Source: Oxalobacter formigenes
Lineage (GTDB): Bacteria > Pseudomonadota > Gammaproteobacteria > Burkholderiales > Burkholderiaceae_D
Direction: 5' to 3'
Length of the DNA stretch: 64,000 nt
Assembly (NCBI GenBank): GCA_023667225.1
Contig: JAMPAN010000001.1
Location: 586,633 to 650,632, forward strand
Below are positions 29,314-38,154 of the stretch, piece after piece. A program made the translations under genes and the position numbers. Position 1 is the stretch's first letter. Every line of letters begins with the position of its first letter. The notes below the pieces were generated by a model. That model worked only from the letters and a program-made list of their open reading frames with translations. It ran no database searches and was not told the DNA's origin.

Positions 29314-30624
29314 TTACTCCAGCTCTTCAAGACGGATACGGGTAACCTTTCCCATAACAGTATCAATCTGCTGGATCCGGCCAATAGCAGCATTAATATT
29401 TTTTTCCTGAGTCTGATGTGTCAGAACAATAATATCAACCAGTGTTTCGCCTTCTATTGGCTCTTTCTGAAGGAAGGCATTGATAGAAATTCCCAGGTCA
29501 GCCAGAATGCGGGTAATTTCAGCTAAAACGCCTGGCTGATCCTGAACCTTCACTCTAAGATAATAGCTTGTTGTGACTTCTGACATGGGCAGCACCGGCG
29601 TATTATTCATGGCATCCGGCTGGAAAGCCAGGTGAGGAACGCGATACTCCGGTTTAACAGCTTCAACACGCGCGATATCCACTAAATCCGCAATAACAGC
29701 AGAAGCGGTAGGCTCAGCCCCTGCGCCCTTGCCATAATACAGTGTTGCGCCGACAGCATCGCTATTGACCAGCACTGCGTTCATGGCTCCTTCCACATTG
29801 GCAATCAAACGGGAAGCAGGAATCAGCGCCGGGTGCACCCGTAACTCAATCCCGCCAGGCATACGCTTTGTAATGCCCAGGAGCTTGATGCGGTAGCCAA
29901 GCTGTTCTGCATAGCGGATATCCAGTGCATCTAGTTTAGTAATTCCTTCGATATAGGCTTTGTCAAACTGAACAGGAATACCAAACGCAATGGAAGACAT
30001 CAACGTTGCCTTGTGCGCCGCATCAATCCCTTCAATATCAAAGGTCGGGTCAGCCTCGGCATATCCAAGCGCCTGCGCCTCTTTTAGGACAACGTCAAAT
30101 TCCAGCCCTTTTTCCCTCATCTCGGAAAGGATGAAATTGGTTGTGCCATTGATAATACCAGCTATCCACTCAATGCGATTGGCCGTCAACCCTTCACGAA
30201 GCGCCTTGATAATCGGGATACCGCCAGCCACAGCCGCTTCAAAAGCAACGGTTACGCCCTTTTCCTGGGCAGCCCGGAAAATTTCATTACCATGAACTGC
30301 CAAAAGCGCCTTGTTTGCTGTAACAACATGCTTGCCATTCTCAATAGCTTTCAGCACAAAATTACGAGCCGCATCATAACCGCCAATCAGCTCAATAACG
30401 ATATCAATATCAGGATGGGTAACAATAAGGTTGCCGTCTTCTACTACCTCGCATTCGCCTCTGGTAATTTCTCTGGCACGCGCCGGATTACGATCCGCCA
30501 CCATGGTGATCCGTATATCCCTTCCGGCCCTTCCCCGGATTTCCGCCTGATTGCGCTTTAATACCTCCCAGGTGCCTGAACCAACGGTTCCGATACCCAG
30601 CAATCCTACTCTGAGTGGTTCCAT
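29314..30624 (-). CDS. hom: Homoserine dehydrogenase
   Basis: A 436-residue NAD(P)H-dependent enzyme that reduces aspartate semialdehyde to homoserine for threonine and methionine synthesis. Rossmann motif GLLGIGTVGSGT at the N terminus, HVVTANKALLA, the substrate region GGIPIIKALREG and GIINGTTNFILS, and a C-terminal ACT domain (VQDQPGVLAEITRILADLGI) for threonine feedback. It lies downstream of the alaA-type gene but a terminator separates them. Confidence 0.96.
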   Translation of the reverse strand: MEPLRVGLLGIGTVGSGTWEVLKRNQAEIRGRAGRDIRITMVADRNPARAREITRGECEVVEDGNLIVTHPDIDIVIELIGGYDAARNFVLKAIENGKHVVTANKALLAVHGNEIFRAAQEKGVTVAFEAAVAGGIPIIKALREGLTANRIEWIAGIINGTTNFILSEMREKGLEFDVVLKEAQALGYAEADPTFDIEGIDAAHKATLMSSIAFGIPVQFDKAYIEGITKLDALDIRYAEQLGYRIKLLGITKRMPGGIELRVHPALIPASRLIANVEGAMNAVLVNSDAVGATLYYGKGAGAEPTASAVIADLVDIARVEAVKPEYRVPHLAFQPDAMNNTPVLPMSEVTTSYYLRVKVQDQPGVLAEITRILADLGISINAFLQKEPIEGETLVDIIVLTHQTQEKNINAAIGRIQQIDTVMGKVTRIRLEELE

Positions 30625-30732
30625 ATCTACTGTTATAAGTGAAAAATGAATGGGCCAAGATAACCATTGACCTTCACGGTGTCAATACTCCCGACGCTAC
30701 CCGCCACCTTAAAATCCTTTCTGTATAACAAC

Positions 30733-30780
30733 AAATTAAAAAGCCGGGAAACCGTTAAAAACGGCGCTATCCCGGCTGTT
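30733..30780 (-). terminator. Terminator after the alaA-type aminotransferase
   Basis: On the minus strand an 8-bp stem (AGCCGGGA / TCCCGGCT) enclosing a second small hairpin (CCGTT / AACGG) is followed by TTTTTAATTT. It lies 20 bases after the aminotransferase stop. Confidence 0.75.
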
Positions 30781-30800
30781 TTCTCCGATTCCCCAAGCAA

Positions 30801-32087
30801 TTACGCCAGTCTCAAATTGTTTTTCTCTTTTTTCTCCTTCCTGTCTCTGGCAAGCAACCGATCCGTTCCGCAACGCTTGCGGTAATTTTCCAGGAAACGG
30901 GCAAGCCGTCGTATCGCTTCTTCAAGATCATCGGATGTAGGCAGGAAGACAGCCCTGAAATGATCCGGTGCAATCCAGTTAAAACCGGTGCCTTGCACAA
31001 TCAGCACCTTTTCTTCTTCCAAAAGCTCATAGGCAAATTGCTGGTCGTCCTTGATCGGATAAATCTCTGGATCAAGACGTGGGAAAATATAAAGTGATGC
31101 CTTGGGTTTGACGCAACTTACCCCTGGTATGGCAGAAAGGAGGTTATAAGCCATATCACGCTGGCGCGACAGACGCCCGGTCGGCGCTACCAGATCGTTA
31201 ATGCTCTGGTAGCCGCCTAAAGCTGTCTGGATGGCAAACTGACCAGGTACATTGGCGCACAACCGCATGGAAGCCAGCATATTCAGCCCGGCAATATAAT
31301 CCTTGGCATGTCTTTTCTCACCCGATACTACCATCCATCCTGCCCGGTACCCGCAGGAACGATAATTTTTGGACAACCCGTTCAGTGTAATAAATAAAAC
31401 ATCATCGGCCAGCGAAGCAATCGAGGTATGTGTTGCGCCGTCATACAGACACTTATCATAAATCTCGTCTGCAAAAATGATAAGCTCATGTTCCCTCGCC
31501 AGATTGACAATCTGCTGAAGCGTTTCTACCGGATACAGCGCTCCTGTCGGATTATTCGGATTAATTACGACAATCGCTTTGGTCCGGTCTGTTACTTTGC
31601 TGCGCATATCTTCAATATCCGGCAGCCATTCATTTTCTTCATCGCAAATATAATGAACCGGCTTGCCGCTGGAAAGCGAGACAGCTGCTGTCCAGAGCGG
31701 ATAATCAGGCGCAGGTACCAAAACCTCATCTCCACGATCCAGCAAACCCTGCATAGACATAACAATCAGCTCTGATGCGCCGTTGCCGAGATAGATATCC
31801 TCAATTTCCACGCCATTGATTTTTTTCTCCTGCGTGTATTGCATAATCGCCTTGCGGGGCGCAAACAAGCCCTTGGAATCCGTGTAGCCCGCCGCATTCT
31901 GAATATTGTTGATCATGTCCTGGACAATTTCTTCCGGCGGATCAAAACCGAATACGGCTACATTGCCGATATTCAGCTTCATGAGTTTTTGTCCTTCCGC
32001 TTCCATCTGACGCGCCCGTTCCAGAACCGGCCCACGGATGTCATAGCAAACCTCAAGCAGTTTCTCGGATTTTTTCACTGGTTTCAT
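30801..32087 (-). CDS. alaA: Alanine/glutamate-pyruvate aminotransferase, AlaA type
   Basis: A 428-residue class I PLP aminotransferase like E. coli AlaA (YfbQ), making alanine from pyruvate and glutamate. The PLP lysine is in NGLSKNYRSCGYRAGW; VVINPNNPTGALY and FADEIYDK are conserved. The ATG at 32087 has GGGAG 9 bases upstream. The C terminus is longer and more basic (DRKEKKEKNNLRLA) than in E. coli. The neighbourhood with hom is typical for Burkholderiales. Confidence 0.9.
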   Translation of the reverse strand: MKPVKKSEKLLEVCYDIRGPVLERARQMEAEGQKLMKLNIGNVAVFGFDPPEEIVQDMINNIQNAAGYTDSKGLFAPRKAIMQYTQEKKINGVEIEDIYLGNGASELIVMSMQGLLDRGDEVLVPAPDYPLWTAAVSLSSGKPVHYICDEENEWLPDIEDMRSKVTDRTKAIVVINPNNPTGALYPVETLQQIVNLAREHELIIFADEIYDKCLYDGATHTSIASLADDVLFITLNGLSKNYRSCGYRAGWMVVSGEKRHAKDYIAGLNMLASMRLCANVPGQFAIQTALGGYQSINDLVAPTGRLSRQRDMAYNLLSAIPGVSCVKPKASLYIFPRLDPEIYPIKDDQQFAYELLEEEKVLIVQGTGFNWIAPDHFRAVFLPTSDDLEEAIRRLARFLENYRKRCGTDRLLARDRKEKKEKNNLRLA

Positions 32088-32313
32088 TTTTTCTTCTCCC
32101 AACCTGCGATGCCGACACGGAAAATATTGCCATAAAGCAATATTGATTATGACAGACGCCTGCCTCAGTTAATGCGAAGTAACCAGTTTACACCTTTATA
32201 GCCGTCATAGCGTTTTTCTTGCCGGTTTTGCTTTCTGCCTGTTGTCTTTTTGCTGTTTTTTCTTTAATACTGTCCTTTCAAAACCAATATTTGCTCTATT
32301 GAGCCGACATTAT

Positions 32314-32694
32314 ATGGAATTGCATCCAGACGCGGCGTCTGCTCTCTACGCTATCACCTCTTATGACGAACAAGGCATTGTCATTAACCATATCCGCTAT
32401 ACCCATAACCTGATGATTCTTCCAGATACCGCTCCTGCTCTATGGCAGGTATCTTCTCTGGATGAACTGGATATTCATGATTTTCGGGATATCTTCGCCA
32501 CGCAGCCTGATTTGCTGATAGTAGGCACTGGTAACAGTTACCGCTTTCTCCCGCAAAAACTGCTCTTCAAACTGGTTTCAGAAAAAATAGGCGTTGAATC
32601 CATGACTACACTGGCAGCTTGCCGCACATTTAATCTGCTTCTGTCAGAGGGACGCCGTATTGCCCTGGCACTTTTTATGGAAAATCCCGCATGA
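32314..32694 (+). CDS. Mth938-like (DUF498) protein
   Basis: A 126-residue protein of the Mth938/AAMDC fold: YTHNLMILPD, PDLLIVGTGNSYRFLPQKLL and VESMTTLAACRTFNLLLSEG are the family's conserved blocks. The function is not established; related genes often lie beside respiratory or amino-acid genes. Start at 32314 leaves the family's usual length; the longer frame adds an unrelated hydrophobic stretch. It is divergent from the alaA-type gene and leads a plus-strand run with bcp and phoH. Confidence 0.82.
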   Translation: MELHPDAASALYAITSYDEQGIVINHIRYTHNLMILPDTAPALWQVSSLDELDIHDFRDIFATQPDLLIVGTGNSYRFLPQKLLFKLVSEKIGVESMTTLAACRTFNLLLSEGRRIALALFMENPA

Positions 32695-32780
32695 GTCGCA
32701 GGACTTTTTATCTACGCCCCTATGCTTGCCTGACAGAAATAGGCATAATCTGAAATGACTTTAAAGAACCAGGAGCAATT

Positions 32781-33263
32781 ATGACCCAGCAATCGGTTAT
32801 CCTTGACCAAAATGTGCCGGACTTCCAGGCTGAAGCCACCGGGGGCGGTTTCTCCTTGTCAGATTATCAGGGAAAAATATTGGTACTTTATTTTTATCCC
32901 CGCGACAATACGCCAGGCTGTACCCAGCAAGGCATTGACTTCCGCGACCGACATGACGATTTCATCAGGGCAGGCGCTGCCATCGTTGGCGTTAGCCGGG
33001 ACAGCATACGGTCACATGAAGGATTCATACAAAAATATAACTTTCCTTTTCCACTTGTTTCCGATACGGATGAATCCGTTTGCGAACGGTTTGGCGTTAT
33101 GAAAACAAGAAAAAATTATGGCAAACTGGTGCGCGGCATAGAACGCAGCACTTTCTTGATTGATCCGAATGGCAAGTTAATCGCCGAATGGCGTGGACTC
33201 AGGGTTGAAGGCCACGTTGAAGAAGTACTCCAGGCTGTCAAAAAACTGGCCGGACAAATTTAA
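32781..33263 (+). CDS. bcp: Thiol peroxidase, Bcp/PrxQ subfamily
   Basis: A 160-residue peroxiredoxin reducing H2O2 and organic peroxides. The peroxidatic cysteine is Cys47 in DNTPGCTQQGIDFRD. E. coli Bcp has a resolving cysteine five residues later; here that position is Ile52, so the protein is not the typical atypical-2-Cys type. A second cysteine, Cys101 (DESVCERFG), lines up with the third E. coli cysteine. AGGAG is 6 bases before the ATG. Confidence 0.93.
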   Translation: MTQQSVILDQNVPDFQAEATGGGFSLSDYQGKILVLYFYPRDNTPGCTQQGIDFRDRHDDFIRAGAAIVGVSRDSIRSHEGFIQKYNFPFPLVSDTDESVCERFGVMKTRKNYGKLVRGIERSTFLIDPNGKLIAEWRGLRVEGHVEEVLQAVKKLAGQI

Positions 33264-33363
33264 CATGCCCAATGCTGCCCTGACAGACTGGACTGTTTAT
33301 TGATCCCTAACTTCTGCAAGGGCATCAGATATTTTCCCTTGCAATCCATTAATCGAGGTTGCA

Positions 33364-35067
33364 ATGTCTCTTCCCAGAATACCGACAAAGCCAGCTGACA
33401 TGCTGACACCGGACGATGTAAAAGCCACTAAATCTCCAAAAAAAACAGGCAGCCGGACAATACAAGCCAAAGCCAAAACAGCCGCACCAGTGAAAAAAAC
33501 ACCCAAACAGACAGCTGCAAAAGTTGTTTCAGAAACTTCTGTGGCAAATGTTATACCGTCAGTTGATATAACAAAAACACCACGTAAACAGCCGAAGAAA
33601 AAACTGACTGGCACAATGTTCCAATCTCCTTTAAGCCGTGCAGCCAGCAAGTCGGGAGAATCCAAAATGTTTGTGCTGGATACCAATGTGCTGATGCACG
33701 ATCCGACAGCGCTTTTCCGTTTTGAAGAACACGACATTTTCCTTCCCATGATGGCGCTGGAAGAAATGGATAATCACAAACGAGGCGCTTCTGATGAAGC
33801 ACGCAATGTCCGTCAGGTAGCCCGTTACCTTGATGCCCTGGTAGCGGATGTTGATGAATCGCGGCTGGATGAAGGTATCCCGCTTGACAAACTTGGCAAT
33901 AAAGAAGCTGGAGGATGTCTCTACTTCCAGACACGCCTGCAACCTGCCGAATTACCGAAAGGATTACCAAGCGACAAGGGAGATAACCAGATTTTAGGTA
34001 TCGTCACCGCATTAACAGCAGCTTTTCCAAAACGTGCTGTCATTCTGGTTTCCAAAGATATCAATATGCGCATTAAGGCACGTGCACTCGGCCTAGCCGC
34101 AGAAGATTATTTCAACGATCAGGTTCTTGAAGATTCTGATCTTCTTTATTCCGGAATGTTGGAGTTGCCAGGCAATTTTTGGGAAACACATGGCAAAAAC
34201 ATTGAATCCTGGCAGGAAACCGGTCACCACGGCACTAATCGAACCTTCTATCGTATTGAAGGGCCATTGGTTTCCGCTATGAGCATAAACCAGTTTGTTT
34301 ATCTGGAAGCTGAAAGCGGCGAAACACCTTTTTACGCCCAGGTAAAAGAAATTATCGGCAACAGGGCAGTACTAAGAACGCTTTATGATTATTCATCCCA
34401 GAAAAATAATGTCTGGGGTATTCAGGCTCGCAATCGGGAACAAAATTTTGCTTTCAATGCCTTGATGGATCCAGAATGCGATATTGTCACGCTTGTTGGT
34501 CAGGCCGGTACAGGCAAAACATTGCTGGCTCTGGCAGCAGGTATTGCCCAGGTTCTTGATACCAAACGCTATAATGAAGTCATCATCACGCGCGTCACCA
34601 TCCCGGTTGGTGAAGATATCGGTTTTTTGCCCGGCACAGAAGAAGAAAAAATGTCTCCATGGATGGGCGCATTTGATGACAATATGGAAGTGCTGAACAA
34701 GGCAAGCCATCAGGAAGGCGGCGAATGGGGACGGGCAGCCACACAGGATTTGATTCGCTCTCGCATTTCAATCAAATCGCTGAATTTCATGCGAGGCAGA
34801 ACCTTTATCGACAAGTTTCTTATTATTGACGAAGCGCAAAACCTGACTCCAAAGCAAATGAAAACGCTGATTACGCGTGCTGGCCCAGGAACCAAAATTG
34901 TTTGTCTGGGCAATATTGCCCAGATTGACACGCCTTATCTGACAGAAGGCTCCAGCGGGCTTACCTACATTGTAGATCGATTTCGTGGATGGGCGCATAG
35001 CGGGCACATCATGCTGGCCAGAGGCGAGCGTTCGAGACTGGCAGACTATGCCAGCGATATCCTGTAA
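33364..35067 (+). CDS. PIN-PhoH protein (PhoH2 type)
   Basis: A 567-residue fusion. Residues 1-95 are a Lys/Thr/Pro-rich, probably disordered region. Residues ~100-235 form a PIN RNase domain (FVLDTNVLMHDPTALFRFEE, with acidic residues in FLPMMALEEMD and LVSKDINMRIKARALG). The C-terminal half is a PhoH ATPase with Walker A VGQAGTGKTLLALAAG and Walker B FLIIDEAQNLTP. PIN-PhoH proteins are RNA helicase-RNases. The name does not tie it to the pst operon; it is a normal Burkholderiales gene. Confidence 0.92.
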   Translation: MSLPRIPTKPADMLTPDDVKATKSPKKTGSRTIQAKAKTAAPVKKTPKQTAAKVVSETSVANVIPSVDITKTPRKQPKKKLTGTMFQSPLSRAASKSGESKMFVLDTNVLMHDPTALFRFEEHDIFLPMMALEEMDNHKRGASDEARNVRQVARYLDALVADVDESRLDEGIPLDKLGNKEAGGCLYFQTRLQPAELPKGLPSDKGDNQILGIVTALTAAFPKRAVILVSKDINMRIKARALGLAAEDYFNDQVLEDSDLLYSGMLELPGNFWETHGKNIESWQETGHHGTNRTFYRIEGPLVSAMSINQFVYLEAESGETPFYAQVKEIIGNRAVLRTLYDYSSQKNNVWGIQARNREQNFAFNALMDPECDIVTLVGQAGTGKTLLALAAGIAQVLDTKRYNEVIITRVTIPVGEDIGFLPGTEEEKMSPWMGAFDDNMEVLNKASHQEGGEWGRAATQDLIRSRISIKSLNFMRGRTFIDKFLIIDEAQNLTPKQMKTLITRAGPGTKIVCLGNIAQIDTPYLTEGSSGLTYIVDRFRGWAHSGHIMLARGERSRLADYASDIL

Positions 35068-35092
35068 TCCCTTCATATCCGAAAGGAAACCA

Positions 35093-35452
35093 ATGGAAAG
35101 AGATTTGACTGTTCTGACTGCACGGCCTCAAGCTATGGAAATTATTCCATGTCAGTCAGAAAGAAAAACTATTTCCTTTCGTACAACAGAAGGATACTTT
35201 TCCCTGACCAATGCGGAAAGCATACCTGAGGACAAGCATTCCATCTATTATGAAATCAGCGATACGGCCTATGAAGATGAAAGCCTTTCTTTATATTTTG
35301 CCGAAAATGCCCGGTTTCAGGACGAATACGATGTCGTTGTATTATATTGGCCTATGGACGAAAGGCTTATCGATTTCCTGGCTGGCCATCTTTTCTTGGA
35401 CACCCCCCTGAAACTGGCTTTACATACTGACGGAAGGAACCGCATGCAATAA
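35093..35452 (+). CDS. Unrecognised 119-residue acidic protein
   Basis: Lies 25 bases after phoH with AAAGGAAA before the ATG, so it is probably co-transcribed. No signal peptide or membrane segment. It contains TISFRTTEGYFSLTNAESIP and many Asp/Glu residues (DTAYEDESLSLYFAE). I do not recognise a family. The open frame begins further upstream inside phoH, but the ATG at 35093 is better placed. Confidence 0.6.
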   Translation: MERDLTVLTARPQAMEIIPCQSERKTISFRTTEGYFSLTNAESIPEDKHSIYYEISDTAYEDESLSLYFAENARFQDEYDVVVLYWPMDERLIDFLAGHLFLDTPLKLALHTDGRNRMQ

Positions 35453-35805
35453 AACTTGCGGAAAAACGTTACGCTATCACGCTATTAAAGAAAGGGCATA
35501 CACCCCTTTTATACATCTGCCATAAAAAGCCAGGGCAGAACTTACTTGCCTGTTCCTGAAAAAATCATTCAATTCTGCCCTATTCCAGGCTTAAAAATAG
35601 AGAAAAGTGGCATTAACCCACAAATATCATGCGGGCAAATATGGGCGCTACTCTTTCCTGTGATAAGCAGCGGCAAAGTATCTACGCCATATCGTACACG
35701 ATAAACTACGGACTTTTCTTGTATTTTTTCATGTGAGCTTCCGCCGTCTGACATAAAATGATGTTGTATTCGGATTTTTGCTGCATAAAACAGGAGAAAA
35801 TTTCC
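35453..35805. other. Intergenic region before the ankyrin lipoprotein gene
   Basis: About 350 bases without a gene. An inverted repeat GGGCAGAA (35533-35540) / TTCTGCCC (35573-35580) encloses a 32-base spacer beginning CTTACTTGCCTGTTCCT. This spacer resembles 18418-18437, upstream of the other lipoprotein gene. Confidence 0.5.
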
Positions 35806-36768
35806 ATGCGCAAGCAACTCTTCACCTATTTACTGGCTTTCACAGCATCATTCCTGCTTTTGTCATGTGCTTCAAGAAACGATGTTTGCAAAACCTGTCT
35901 TGACCGGACAGATGAAAGATTGATGGATGCGGCTGCCGGATTATATCCGGATACCGTCAACCGTCTGCTGGGTGAAGGCGCCTCTGTCAATGCACGGGAT
36001 CAGTACGGTGAAACCCCATTGATGAAAGCACTCAGGCAACCGGCATCCCGTTCCTTTGAAAATATGCGCCCCATGAAGGAAACAATCCGCATCCTTCTTG
36101 ATGCCGGTGCTGATAAGAAAATCGTCAACGCACGAGGCCAGGACACGTTAAAGCTTGTTCTGGAAACAGGTAATATCAATGTCATTGAACAATTTGTAGG
36201 CAACATGACGCAAACAGAAAAAGACGTTATGTTCATGCGAGCGCTTGAAAACAGCCAATACGATGTGGCCCTTTACCTGATTAAATCCGGTGCAAATCCT
36301 GTTCAAATCAATAAAGAAAAACAATCTGCTCTGCATCTGGCTGTCAATAACGTGCATCCCAATTTGCCATTGCTTCAGGCTCTGGTAGCAGTCAACGATG
36401 TCAATTTAGCTGATTATTACGGTATAACTCCCATCATGACAGCCTGTGCCAACGGTGCGCCTGTAGAAATTGTCAGCCTGCTTGTAGAAAATGGCTCACA
36501 GATTGACTCACGTTTTCAGGGGAAAAACCTGCTTTATCTTGCACTCACTGCCCCCAAAGAAAATGTGGAACTGGTGCGATACTTGCTCAAAAAGGGATTG
36601 AGCGCTAATGAAACAACACCGGATGGACAACCTTTTATTGTATTAATGGCACGAGCTGACCGTCTTCGTAGCGTAAAAGCGCTGGCTGATGCCGGCGCCG
36701 ACCTGGAAGCACTGGATAAATACGGAGAAAAAGCCTATCGTGCACGCCTGAATATCCTGGCTTCCTGA
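35806..36768 (+). CDS. Ankyrin-repeat lipoprotein
   Basis: A 320-residue protein with a lipoprotein signal (lipobox LLSC, Cys about residue 21) and a chain of ankyrin repeats: YPDTVNRLLGEGASVNARDQ, ETIRILLDAGADKKIVNARG, QSALHLAVNNVHPNLPLLQA, EIVSLLVENGSQIDSRFQ and LVRYLLKKGLSANETTPDG. AGGAG stands 10 bases before the ATG at 35806. It should sit on the periplasmic face of a membrane and bind another protein; the partner is unknown. The repeats are somewhat irregular in the middle. Confidence 0.82.
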   Translation: MRKQLFTYLLAFTASFLLLSCASRNDVCKTCLDRTDERLMDAAAGLYPDTVNRLLGEGASVNARDQYGETPLMKALRQPASRSFENMRPMKETIRILLDAGADKKIVNARGQDTLKLVLETGNINVIEQFVGNMTQTEKDVMFMRALENSQYDVALYLIKSGANPVQINKEKQSALHLAVNNVHPNLPLLQALVAVNDVNLADYYGITPIMTACANGAPVEIVSLLVENGSQIDSRFQGKNLLYLALTAPKENVELVRYLLKKGLSANETTPDGQPFIVLMARADRLRSVKALADAGADLEALDKYGEKAYRARLNILAS

Positions 36769-36981
36769 CAGTGGTTCCACTGATATTCCCTGCTATTGCA
36801 CCTTATGTTCTGTTTCCTCTTACAGCTGTAACAGCCGTTATAACTGTTATTGATATATTCTGACAATGCAACAATACTATGATGCAGAAGAATTTTTGGC
36901 AAATATCCAAAAAATAAACGGTTATTTGCCATAATCAGGCATTAGCCTGCCCGTTTCCGCCAGACTTTTTCCATAAAGTCA

Positions 36982-38013
36982 TCAAACAACCTGGTTTTGC
37001 AGAAAAAGCAACCGCTGCTGGGCAATTTCATCCCCGGCATCCGCCGCTTTACCATACCAGTACCTTGACTGTTTCATATCCTGCGCTGTACCACGGCCAG
37101 TTTCATACATCAGGCCCACATAAAACCAGGCGTCCCGGATAACGTGCTGTCCACGTTTCATCATCTGTCCTGCTGTCCGGGTGTAAACTTCACCCGGCTC
37201 GGCAATTTCTCCCAGCACCTTCCCCAAAAGACGGGCTTCCTCAGGCTCATTCCTGCCCTCGGCTGCTTTCAGATACCAGGAAAGCGCCTCTTTATAATCC
37301 TGCTCAACCAAACGGCCATCATAGTAAATCATGCCCAACTGGAATGCTGCATGGGTATCGCCCTTTCCTGCCGCCGCAATCAGCCATTTAATTCCTTTTT
37401 TCGTATCCTGTAAAACACCTTTTCCTTCAAGATACAACGTACCCAGCCTTTGTTCAGCACCAATCCCGGCATTGTTTTTGGCTACCTGACGATACCAATA
37501 TACAGCTCTTTCCATATCCCGGCGAACTCCGGCGCCATCTTCCATAAAAATACCCATCAAAAGCTGCGAGATCACATTACCCTGTACAGCCGAAAGCTGC
37601 GCCCATCTCGCCGCTTGCAAATAGCTGCGCCGTACACCCACTCCCTCAAGAAACATCATAGCGGCCAACATTTGTGCATCAGGTTCTCCCTGCTCTGCCG
37701 CTTTTTTGATCCAGAATATAGCGCTCCGGTAATCTGTTCTGCTGCCAACGCCTGACGCATACATCACACCCAGCCTGAGTTGATCCTGTGGGTCACCTGC
37801 AATAGCTTTTTGTTTAAGATCTGTTATCCTTGCAGAAACAGCAGAAGCCCCCGCCAGCTGTGCCTTCAATTTTGCCGCAATTTTTCCAGAAACCCGCAGT
37901 AAAAAAAATGAGGCTACTCCGCCAGACAACAGCATGAAAAAGCGTGCCCATGCTGTGGCACAGCATTTTGCAAAAAAAACTGTCCCATTGCCATCTCTGA
38001 TCTGTCTATCCAT
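36982..38013 (-). CDS. Membrane-anchored Sel1-repeat protein
   Basis: A 343-residue protein with a single N-terminal membrane segment (FFMLLSGGVASFFLLRVSG) and about seven Sel1 repeats, such as DQLRLGVMYASGVGSRTDYR, DAQMLAAMMFLEGVGVRRSY, EQRLGTLYLEGKGVLQDTKK and AAFQLGMIYYDGRLVEQDYK. AAAGGAATAAAGCGG precedes the ATG at 38013, better than the ATG seven codons upstream. Probably a periplasmic or inner-membrane scaffold. It resembles the other Sel1 gene at 27941-28540 in kind but not in close detail. Confidence 0.78.
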   Translation of the reverse strand: MDRQIRDGNGTVFFAKCCATAWARFFMLLSGGVASFFLLRVSGKIAAKLKAQLAGASAVSARITDLKQKAIAGDPQDQLRLGVMYASGVGSRTDYRSAIFWIKKAAEQGEPDAQMLAAMMFLEGVGVRRSYLQAARWAQLSAVQGNVISQLLMGIFMEDGAGVRRDMERAVYWYRQVAKNNAGIGAEQRLGTLYLEGKGVLQDTKKGIKWLIAAAGKGDTHAAFQLGMIYYDGRLVEQDYKEALSWYLKAAEGRNEPEEARLLGKVLGEIAEPGEVYTRTAGQMMKRGQHVIRDAWFYVGLMYETGRGTAQDMKQSRYWYGKAADAGDEIAQQRLLFLQNQVV

Positions 38014-38154
38014 CCGCTTTATTCCTTTTTCCATGAAACCGGCCTATTCCGGCGCTTATGTAGACCTTACCGATTTTACCTCACTCGCTCTTGAAACAGG
38101 GATGCTGGCATATTGCATTACAGCTACAAAAGAAAACAACGGCAAACCTTTGTC

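Noticed and set aside
33364..35067. PhoH gene as part of the phosphate regulon
   Set aside because: The name is historical; this is a PIN-PhoH RNA-acting protein, about 6 kb from the pst block, in normal Burkholderiales context.
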